Below are positions 1-6,049 of a DNA stretch of 17,038 nt, one piece after another. Origin of the DNA: an uncultured Dysgonomonas sp. (GTDB taxonomy: Bacteria; Bacteroidota; Bacteroidia; Bacteroidales; Dysgonomonadaceae); contig CALNCC010000181.1 in assembly GCA_937875275.1 (NCBI GenBank), positions 1 through 17,038 on the forward strand, given 5' to 3'. How positions within the stretch are numbered: the stretch's first letter is position 1; every line of letters begins with the position of its first letter. The translations under genes and the position numbers were made by a program. The notes under the pieces were generated by a model. It ran no database searches, was not told the origin of the DNA, and was given only the letters and a program-made list of their open reading frames with translations.

Positions 1-384
1 CAAGACTTGTTGATAAAAAGATGTGCGCATGAAGAAAACTGGTATCGCAGCGAAGTTGCCTACAATTACGAAGGCGGAACCAACCTGTTCGATATGCCGC
101 TATATGTAATCATCGACAGCCGCACGTTCTCTGCCGCCGAATATTTCGCATTCATCACTAAAGAAATGAAGCGTGGAACGATACTTGGCGAAAAGACTCC
201 GGGTGGAGGGCATCCGATCAGTTCGACTATAATAAGAAACAAATTTCAGGTTTATGTTCCTATCTGCGAAATACGCACTAAGGACGGAAAAGACCTTGAG
301 GGACAAGGCGTGTCGCCCGATGTGGAGCTGACTTCGGAAGACTGGATAAAAGAAGCCGCAGAATATGTGAATAAGAATCTATAA
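1..384 (+). CDS. S41-family peptidase, C-terminal part (5' end outside window)
   Basis: This is the end of a C-terminal-processing/IRBP-like S41 serine peptidase. The frame is open from base 1, so no start codon is assigned and only about 127 residues are present. Residues are counted from base 1. The stretch RTFSAAE (41-47) resembles the nucleophile loop of the family, with S44 the likely catalytic serine. It is followed by the glycine-rich GEKTPGGG turn (63-70), usual for the IRBP-like branch, and by an acidic 'G(V)SPDVEL' end typical of these peptidases. The N-terminal part that would show a signal peptide, PDZ or helical domain is missing. Such proteins in Bacteroidetes are usually exported and cleave or process envelope proteins, but the substrate cannot be told. 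The gene ends with TAA at 382-384, 28 bases before a hairpin. The family call is fairly firm; the exact subfamily is less so. Confidence 0.8.
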   Translation, partial: QDLLIKRCAHEENWYRSEVAYNYEGGTNLFDMPLYVIIDSRTFSAAEYFAFITKEMKRGTILGEKTPGGGHPISSTIIRNKFQVYVPICEIRTKDGKDLEGQGVSPDVELTSEDWIKEAAEYVNKNL

Positions 385-412
385 TTCATACACTCTCTTA
401 CCTATATATATG

Positions 413-440
413 CAACGGGAAGGCTACTGCCTTCCCGTTG
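413..440. terminator. Bidirectional hairpin terminator between convergent genes
   Basis: There is a perfect 11-bp inverted repeat, CAACGGGAAGG at 413-423 and CCTTCCCGTTG at 430-440, with a six-base loop. On the plus strand it is followed by a T-rich stretch (TTGTATGTCTCTTATTCC). It sits between the stop of the plus-strand peptidase (384) and the stop of the minus-strand membrane protein (461), so it can serve both. The T-tract is imperfect, so termination efficiency is inferred. Confidence 0.75.
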
Positions 441-460
441 TTGTATGTCTCTTATTCCTT

Positions 461-1060
461 CTATAAATCTTCTCCTTCTAACTGCTTATATAATTCCTTC
501 AATTCATCGAGCGTCTTCTTGTATTTTCTGACAACAGATCTCTGTGAACGCAATATGAATATCAGAACTCCAAGCGATATAGATCCGATTAGCCATAAAT
601 TATATGAGATATTACTAAACCAAATAAAAAAATAAAAATACCCCAATCCGCACAACAAAGCTATGACACAAATAATCCCAAAGTATTTAGAACTGAAATT
701 CAGGGATTTCTCTACCTCCTTAATCTTGAAGTCCAACCAATTTCGGATAGGCATTTCCATTTCATGCCTTCTCATCGCGGAAAAAGACTGAGCTACAGAG
801 GTTAGGCTTATGACAAGAATTAATAAGGCTCCAAGATCTAATAATCGCATTGCAACAGTTGCGTCTCTGACAGAGATATTCACGATAAGTAAGATCGTAA
901 CTGCTACTGAGATCAGCAGAAAAATAATCGACGGATAAACGCGTCTTATAGATTTTTGTGCCGACCTTATAACCATTTCACTCAGTTGAGAATCGGAATA
1001 GGGCTTAGTGTTCTTATCTGCTCCCGATTTCCAGATATTTTTCAAATCTTTTGTTTCCAT
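461..1060 (-). CDS. Four-helix membrane protein paired with an ECF sigma factor (possible anti-sigma factor)
   Basis: This is a 199-residue integral membrane protein with no recognised catalytic motif. The cytoplasmic-looking N-terminus (1-42) is charged. It is followed by hydrophobic segments at about 43-62, 73-92, 126-148 and 153-171, a polar loop (about 95-122), and a Lys/Glu-rich C-terminal helix (172-195) that could form a coiled coil. It begins five bases after the stop of the sigma factor gene, so the two are almost certainly co-transcribed. Membrane partners placed directly after ECF sigma genes often act as anti-sigma factors, which makes that role plausible. No zinc-binding HxxxCxxC anti-sigma motif is present, so sequestration would need another mode. 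It could instead be a target or unrelated passenger of the sigma factor. Confidence 0.7.
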   Translation of the reverse strand: METKDLKNIWKSGADKNTKPYSDSQLSEMVIRSAQKSIRRVYPSIIFLLISVAVTILLIVNISVRDATVAMRLLDLGALLILVISLTSVAQSFSAMRRHEMEMPIRNWLDFKIKEVEKSLNFSSKYFGIICVIALLCGLGYFYFFIWFSNISYNLWLIGSISLGVLIFILRSQRSVVRKYKKTLDELKELYKQLEGEDL

Positions 1061-1065
1061 ATCAT

Positions 1066-1551
1066 TTAGTCTTTTAATAGGTTCTTTAATTGATTTTTGA
1101 TGCGATGAATTTTTACTCCTACATTCGATGTCGAGATCCCCATAATCTGCGCAATATCGTCGTAGCTGTAATCTTCCATGTAGAGTAGCATAATAGAGCG
1201 GTCTATCTCGTTCAACTTTTGCAGTGCACTTAGCAAATCCTGATAATTGATTTCATGTTCGATATTGTTGTCTGTTTCCGCGTGTTCTGTTTCGTAAATC
1301 GTATCGAAAAACACCAGCCGGCTGTCTTTCCTGATAGTAGAAATGGATGTGTTGATGGCGACGGCATATATCCACGAGGCTATTCGGTCTTTGTCTTTCA
1401 ACGAAGGGTATGACCTCCACAGTTGATATACGACCTCCTGAAAATTGTCTTGTCTGTCGTTCTCCGACCTGAAATAAATCAGATTGACCTTGTGTATTAT
1501 TCCTTGGTAATCTGAAATAATTTTGAGAAACTCTTTCTGGGTAGATTTCAT
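1066..1551 (-). CDS. RNA polymerase sigma factor, sigma-70 family, ECF type
   Basis: The 161-residue protein has the two-domain layout of an ECF sigma factor. A sigma-2 region spans about 20-76, containing FQEVVYQLW and SWIYAVAINTSISTIRKD, which matches the core-binding and -10-recognition helices. A sigma-4 region spans about 104-158, with LNEIDRSIMLLYMEDYSYDDIAQIMGIS followed by the recognition helix TSNVGVKIHRIKNQL. I chose the ATG at 1551, not the in-frame one 20 codons upstream. The shorter form starts where sigma-2 homology normally starts, the extra residues are low-complexity and Lys/Asn-rich, and a TAnnTTTG element lies between the two starts. It would direct RNA polymerase to a small regulon, possibly including its own operon. 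The downstream gene is a membrane protein that may control it. The signal is unknown. Confidence 0.9.
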   Translation of the reverse strand: MKSTQKEFLKIISDYQGIIHKVNLIYFRSENDRQDNFQEVVYQLWRSYPSLKDKDRIASWIYAVAINTSISTIRKDSRLVFFDTIYETEHAETDNNIEHEINYQDLLSALQKLNEIDRSIMLLYMEDYSYDDIAQIMGISTSNVGVKIHRIKNQLKNLLKD

Positions 1552-1592
1552 GTTATTCTTGTTTTTCTTTTGCTTAATAGTCGGAGCAAAAT

Positions 1593-1600
1593 CAAATTTA
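1593..1600 (-). promoter_or_regulatory. Putative -7 box for the sigma factor operon
   Basis: On the minus strand these bases read TAAATTTG, an exact fit to the Bacteroidetes TAnnTTTG -7 element. They lie about 40 bases before the chosen start codon. No good -33 TTTG was found at the expected distance, so the call is tentative. Confidence 0.35.
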
Positions 1601-1659
1601 TTACAAAACATGAGAAAATAAAATTGAACCGGCGCAAAGAAAAGAGATTCTAAGGGAAG

Positions 1660-1686
1660 ATATTTTTCTCGTTACACGAAAAATAT
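1660..1686. repeat. AT-rich inverted repeat upstream of the omega-amidase/ior operon
   Basis: ATATTTTTC (1660-1668) and GAAAAATAT (1678-1686) form a perfect 9-bp inverted repeat with a nine-base spacer. It lies in the divergent gap between the sigma factor gene and the aryl-pathway operon, 35 bases before the ATG at 1722. It could be an operator for a dimeric regulator or a leader hairpin. No clear TAnnTTTG box was found for the rightward operon in this gap. Confidence 0.4.
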
Positions 1687-1721
1687 TTAACTTCGGGGCT
1701 ACTATAAAATATCTGATACAC

Positions 1722-2486
1722 ATGAAAGTATTATTATTACAAACTGATATAAAATGGGAAGATCCCATACATAATAGAGACTGCGCACAGAAGATGATAG
1801 ACGATGCCCAAGAGGCCGATCTGATCGTCTTGCCCGAGATGTTTACTACCGGCTTCTGCATGTCGCCTGCCCCCATTGCCGAAGCGGCGAACGCCGACAC
1901 ATTGGCGTGGATGCGTGCCATAGCCCAAGAGAAAAACGCCGCCATTGCCGGCAGCGTGGCTACCGAAGAAAACGGCAACTATTACAACCGCCTCTATTTC
2001 GTTAAGCCCGACGGGTCATACATGACTTACGACAAGCATCATCTGTTTACTTTCGCCGGCGAACAGAAAGAATATACTGCCGGTGAGGATCGTGTCGTTG
2101 TTGAACACAACGGATTCAGAATCTTGCTGCAAATATGCTACGACTTGCGCTTCCCCGTGTTTGCCCGCAACAGCGGCGATTATGATGCGATTATCTATGT
2201 CGCCAATTGGCCTATACCACGCATCGAGGTGTGGAACACACTGCTCAAAGCTCGTGCCATAGAGAATGTGTGCTATGTGATCGGGGTCAATCGTGTGGGC
2301 AAAGACCCGTATTGCGATTATAATGGCGGAACGGCACTTATCGACTATTTGGGTAAGCCTGTTGTTGCTGCCGAGTGGGACAAGGAAGATGCCGTATCGG
2401 GCACAATGAATAAAGAAAACTTAATCAACTTCAGAGAGAAATTTCCTGCTTTGCAGGATGCTGATCAATTTAGAATTATCAAATAA
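1722..2486 (+). CDS. Carbon-nitrogen hydrolase, omega-amidase type (YafV/Nit2-like)
   Basis: This 254-residue nitrilase-superfamily protein has all three catalytic residues in their usual settings: Glu39 in LIVLPEMF, Lys105 in YDKHHLF and Cys139 in LQICYDLRFP. The length and the YDKHHLF and CYDLRFP signatures fit the YafV/omega-amidase branch. That branch hydrolyses 2-oxoglutaramate (and 2-oxosuccinamate) to the 2-oxo acid and ammonia. No signal peptide is seen, so it is cytoplasmic. Its TAA abuts the ATG of iorA with no gap, pointing to translational coupling, and an aminotransferase closes the same tight cluster. This context fits removal of 2-oxoglutaramate formed when glutamine is the amino donor for an arylpyruvate. 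The substrate is inferred from family and neighbourhood; another small amide is possible. Confidence 0.85.
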   Translation: MKVLLLQTDIKWEDPIHNRDCAQKMIDDAQEADLIVLPEMFTTGFCMSPAPIAEAANADTLAWMRAIAQEKNAAIAGSVATEENGNYYNRLYFVKPDGSYMTYDKHHLFTFAGEQKEYTAGEDRVVVEHNGFRILLQICYDLRFPVFARNSGDYDAIIYVANWPIPRIEVWNTLLKARAIENVCYVIGVNRVGKDPYCDYNGGTALIDYLGKPVVAAEWDKEDAVSGTMNKENLINFREKFPALQDADQFRIIK

Positions 2487-4079
2487 ATGAAAGAGAAAAT
2501 ACTGGTTCTTGGCGACCAAGCCATTGCGTTGGGTGCCATGCATGCCGGGATAAACGGTGTATATGCCTATCCCGGAACACCATCGACCGAAATAACGGAG
2601 TACATACAAGAATCGCCATTTGCCGACGAGCGTAAGATTCACAGCCAATGGTGCACCAACGAGAAAACGGCTATGGAAGCCGCTTTGGGTATGTCGTATA
2701 TAGGCAAACGCTCACTGGTGTGTATGAAGCATGTGGGGCTGAATGTTGCTGCCGATGCTTTTGTAAACTCGTCGATGACGGGAACAAATGGAGGCTTGGT
2801 TGTCCTTGTAGCGGATGATCCGTCGATGCACTCATCGCAAAACGAGCAGGACTCGCGCTACTACGGTAAATTTGCATTCGTGCCTATCTTCGAACCATCG
2901 TCGCAACAAGAAGCGTACGACATGATACGCTATGCCTTCGAGGTATCGGAACAATACGAATTGCCTGTCTTGATGCGTATAACTACACGCATGGCACATT
3001 CGCGTGCGGTGGTGGAAGTGTTGCCGGCAAGAGAGCAAAATCCGATGAAGTTTCCCGAAGATCGCTCTCGTTGGGTGCTTCTTCCCGTAAATGCTCGTCG
3101 GAGATATAACGAACTGTTGGCTGCTCAGCCTGCGTTGGAAGATTTGTCTGCTCAATCACAATTCAATAGTTATAAAAAAGGAAGCAAGCAAGGTGTTATC
3201 ACTTGCGGAATAGGATACAACTACCTGATGGAAAATTTCCCGCAGGGATGCGACCGCACTGTGTTGAAAATATCTCAATATCCATTGCCAAAAGCCACGA
3301 TAAAAGAGTTGGTAGAGCACTGCGACGAAGTGTTGGTGTTGGAAGACGGACAACCCTTTGTTGAGGAACAATTGCGTGGATTGCTCGACGCATCGGGGAA
3401 AATAAAAGGTCGTCTTTCGGGCGAATTGCCTCGTGTGGGCGAACTCACGCCCGACAATGTGCGCAAAGCTCTCGGCTTTGGCGAAGAGGCGGCAAATGCA
3501 CCAAGCCAAAACACTGTTCCACGTCCGCCGGCATTGTGTACCGGCTGTGGACACCGTGATGTGTATGACGCGCTTAATCAGGTGGTGAAAGAATATGCCG
3601 ACGCAAAAGTGTTTAGCGATATCGGTTGCTATACATTGGGGGCGTTGCCACCTTTCCGCGCTATCGACTCGTGCGTAGACATGGGTGCATCTATCACAAT
3701 GGCAAAAGGGGCTGCCGACGGAGGGTTGTTCCCGTCCGTAGCTGTTATCGGAGACTCTACGTTCACGCACTCGGGCATTACGGGATTGTTAGACGCCGTA
3801 AATTCGAAAGCGAATGTAACGGTCATCATTTCCGACAACCTTACCACGGGGATGACGGGCGGTCAAGATTCGGCAGGGACAGACAAACTCGAAGACATCT
3901 GTTACGGTGTCGGTGTCGAGCGCGAGCATGTGCGTGTCGTTATTCCGCTACCGAAAAACATAGAGGAGATAAAGGCAGTAATCAAAGAAGAACTCGAATA
4001 CAACGGCGTGTCGGTAATTATTCCTCGTCGCGAGTGTATCCAGATTTTGAAGAAAATAAAGAAAAAGGAGAAGAAATAA
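2487..4079 (+). CDS. iorA: Indolepyruvate (arylpyruvate) oxidoreductase, alpha subunit
   Basis: With IorB this thiamine-diphosphate enzyme interconverts arylpyruvate plus CoA and arylacetyl-CoA plus CO2 using ferredoxin. The 530-residue chain starts with the pyrimidine-binding domain (YPGTPSTEI at 28-36; conserved VADDPSMHSSQNEQDSR at 108-124). Later come the ALCTGCGH motif (349-356), DIGCYTLG (378-385) and the ThDP/Mg site GDSTFTHSG (422-430) running to N451 in SDNLTTGMTGGQ. The usual family member is about 600 residues or more and ends in a ferredoxin-like domain with two CxxCxxCxxxCP motifs. Here the protein stops shortly after IIPRREC (511-517) with a Lys-rich tail, so those [4Fe-4S] clusters are absent. 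The stop codon is intact and iorB follows after one base, so this looks like a natural short form. Electron transfer must use a separate partner not found in the window. Confidence 0.93.
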   Translation: MKEKILVLGDQAIALGAMHAGINGVYAYPGTPSTEITEYIQESPFADERKIHSQWCTNEKTAMEAALGMSYIGKRSLVCMKHVGLNVAADAFVNSSMTGTNGGLVVLVADDPSMHSSQNEQDSRYYGKFAFVPIFEPSSQQEAYDMIRYAFEVSEQYELPVLMRITTRMAHSRAVVEVLPAREQNPMKFPEDRSRWVLLPVNARRRYNELLAAQPALEDLSAQSQFNSYKKGSKQGVITCGIGYNYLMENFPQGCDRTVLKISQYPLPKATIKELVEHCDEVLVLEDGQPFVEEQLRGLLDASGKIKGRLSGELPRVGELTPDNVRKALGFGEEAANAPSQNTVPRPPALCTGCGHRDVYDALNQVVKEYADAKVFSDIGCYTLGALPPFRAIDSCVDMGASITMAKGAADGGLFPSVAVIGDSTFTHSGITGLLDAVNSKANVTVIISDNLTTGMTGGQDSAGTDKLEDICYGVGVEREHVRVVIPLPKNIEEIKAVIKEELEYNGVSVIIPRRECIQILKKIKKKEKK

Positions 4080-4080
4080 G

Positions 4081-4668
4081 ATGAAATTAGATATCGTACT
4101 TTCAGGAGTTGGCGGACAGGGCATATTGTCTATTGCGGCCATCGTAGGAGAAGCCTGTCTGCGTCAGGGTTTGTATATAAAACAAGCCGAAGTACATGGC
4201 ATGAGCCAACGGGGAGGAGACGTGCAGTCTAACCTGCGCATATCGTCCGAGCAGATATACTCTGACCTCATAGCCAAAGGAACGGCAGATGCTATCATCT
4301 CGCTCGAACCGATGGAGGCTTTGCGCTACATTCCTTATCTGTCACCGAAAGGGTGGATTGTAACAAGCTCTACTCCGTTTGTAAATATTTCCAACTATCC
4401 CGAGATGGAAGCCGTCTTGGGCGAATTGCAATCTTTGCCAAATGTCATCCTGCTCGATGTTGATTTCATTGCACGAGAAGCAGGGTCGGGGCGCGCAACC
4501 AACATGGTGCTTCTGGGTGCAGCATCGGTCATATTGGGTATCGAAGAAGATAAGCTGGAAGAAGCTATCAAACAAGTCTTTGGTCGCAAGGGCGAGAGAA
4601 TAGTGGAAATGAATGTGAAGGCTTTCCGTGCCGGACGTGATGCGGGAAAAGAACAAATAAAGATTTAA
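4081..4668 (+). CDS. iorB: Indolepyruvate (arylpyruvate) oxidoreductase, beta subunit
   Basis: This 195-residue gamma-type domain protein of the 2-oxoacid:acceptor oxidoreductase family is the partner of IorA. It opens with the glycine-rich SGVGGQGILS loop (8-17), followed by the family motif EVHGMSQRGGDVQSNLR (37-53), which is characteristic of IorB and packs against the CoA/ThDP active site. Length agrees with usual IorB subunits. The ATG lies one base after the iorA stop, and the aminotransferase starts five bases downstream, so subunits and aminotransferase are very probably made from one message. It has no cysteine motif for iron-sulfur clusters, so it does not supply those missing from IorA. 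The protein is cytoplasmic, and the function is well supported as a pair. Confidence 0.93.
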   Translation: MKLDIVLSGVGGQGILSIAAIVGEACLRQGLYIKQAEVHGMSQRGGDVQSNLRISSEQIYSDLIAKGTADAIISLEPMEALRYIPYLSPKGWIVTSSTPFVNISNYPEMEAVLGELQSLPNVILLDVDFIAREAGSGRATNMVLLGAASVILGIEEDKLEEAIKQVFGRKGERIVEMNVKAFRAGRDAGKEQIKI

Positions 4669-4673
4669 GCAGG

Positions 4674-5984
4674 ATGCAAAATAGAGTATTTACTCAGGAG
4701 CTTGTTAGCCAAGTGGTTGACGAATTGAATATAACTAATCTCGAAAATGCCACAATCGGCGAAGTGCTTTTGTTGGCTTCTCGTTTAGAGCAGATTACGG
4801 GAACGCCTTTCATCCGCATGGATCAGGGTGTGCCGGGATTGCCGCCGTGCAGTGTAGGCATCGAAGCCGAGAAAGAAGCGTTGGACAACGGTGTGGCGTC
4901 GATGTATCCGGCAGCCGGAGGAATTGATGTGCTGAAAGAAGAAGCCGCACGTTTCGTAAAGGCTTTTATGGATGTTGACATCATGCCCCAATCGTGCATC
5001 CCGACAGCAGGGTCGGTGGCAGGCTCGTTTGGTTCGTTTATAGCATGCAGTCAGCGCGATGCGAAAAAAGACACCGTGCTTTTTGTCGATCCGGGTTTCC
5101 CTATTCAGAAGTCGCAACTGAAAGTGTTGGGCGTAAAATATAAAGAATTTGATGTCTATCAATTTCGTGGCGAGCCACTGAGAGCGAAGTTAGAGGAATT
5201 TCTTGCTGAGGGAAATATCTCGACAATCGTATATTCCAATCCCAACAATCCTTCATGGATTTGTTTCACAGAAAGGGAATTGCAAATAATAGGGGAGTTG
5301 GCAACGAAATATGATGTTATTGTTCTTGAAGATTTGGCATATTTTGCGATGGATTTCCGCACCTATTTTGGAGAACCATTTTGTTCGCCTTATGTGCCAA
5401 CGGTAGCAAAATATACAGACAACTATATATTGATGCTTTCGTCGTCTAAGATATTCAGTTATGCAGGGCAGCGTGCAGCAGTGGTTTGCATATCAGACAA
5501 ACTTTTTGCACGGCAGTTCGATGCTTTGGCAGAACGTTATTCAGGTGCAGGCATCTTCGGCTCTACGTTTGTGGCATCAATACAATATATGATTACATCG
5601 GGAATCACGCACACCACTCAGTATGGTTTTGCTGCAATGCTTAAAGCTGCATCGGATGGAGAACTAAATTTTGTTGAAGATACGAGAGAATATGCACGAC
5701 GTGCCCATCGGATGAAAGAATCGTTTAATAAATACGGTTTCCATGTGGTGTACGACAAGGATATAGACAAAGATATTTCGGACGGATTTTTCTTTACCAT
5801 CGGATATCGTGATATGACCTGTGCCGAATTGATGCGCGAATTGCTATACTATGGCATCAGCTCCATATCGTTGTCAACAACAGGAAGCGATCAGCAAGGG
5901 ATAAGAGCTTGTTGCTCGCGGATGAGTGCTGATCTGTACGACGTGCTCGATGCCAGATTGCACGCTTTTGCGAAGGATCATTAA
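4674..5984 (+). CDS. PLP-dependent aminotransferase, class I/II, probably aromatic
   Basis: This 436-residue fold-type I aminotransferase carries the expected signature residues: the SNPNNPS segment (188-194) with the Asn that contacts PLP, D220 in VLEDLAYFA that pairs with the pyridine nitrogen, and the Schiff-base lysine K259 in SSSKIFSYAGQR with R266 nearby. It lies five bases after iorB, behind an omega-amidase and the arylpyruvate oxidoreductase. The natural proposal is interconversion of Phe, Tyr or Trp with the matching 2-oxo acid, possibly with glutamine as amino partner. Class I/II sequences alone do not fix substrate. A valine/alanine or other broad-range aminotransferase cannot be excluded. 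The N-terminal region (1-45) is somewhat longer than in many class I enzymes. No export signal is present. Confidence 0.88.
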   Translation: MQNRVFTQELVSQVVDELNITNLENATIGEVLLLASRLEQITGTPFIRMDQGVPGLPPCSVGIEAEKEALDNGVASMYPAAGGIDVLKEEAARFVKAFMDVDIMPQSCIPTAGSVAGSFGSFIACSQRDAKKDTVLFVDPGFPIQKSQLKVLGVKYKEFDVYQFRGEPLRAKLEEFLAEGNISTIVYSNPNNPSWICFTERELQIIGELATKYDVIVLEDLAYFAMDFRTYFGEPFCSPYVPTVAKYTDNYILMLSSSKIFSYAGQRAAVVCISDKLFARQFDALAERYSGAGIFGSTFVASIQYMITSGITHTTQYGFAAMLKAASDGELNFVEDTREYARRAHRMKESFNKYGFHVVYDKDIDKDISDGFFFTIGYRDMTCAELMRELLYYGISSISLSTTGSDQQGIRACCSRMSADLYDVLDARLHAFAKDH

Positions 5985-6049
5985 AGCCGGATATAATTTG
6001 TTATTATTCGACCTCAGCCGTTTCATCCTTTATAAACGATCATAGCATC

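Noticed and set aside
1552..1611. An in-frame upstream ATG that would extend the sigma factor by 20 residues
   Set aside because: The extension is low-complexity and Lys/Asn-rich, a TAnnTTTG box lies within it, and sigma-2 homology begins only after the inner ATG.
3156..3770. A 204-codon minus-strand open frame inside iorA
   Set aside because: It is antisense to conserved ThDP-binding sequence and its translation resembles no protein family.
5985..6049. Possible terminator or promoter between the aminotransferase and the rhamnosidase
   Set aside because: No stem of useful length or T-tract was found. The nearest promoter-like string (ATAATTTG) misses the consensus T, so neither a stop nor a new start of transcription can be supported.
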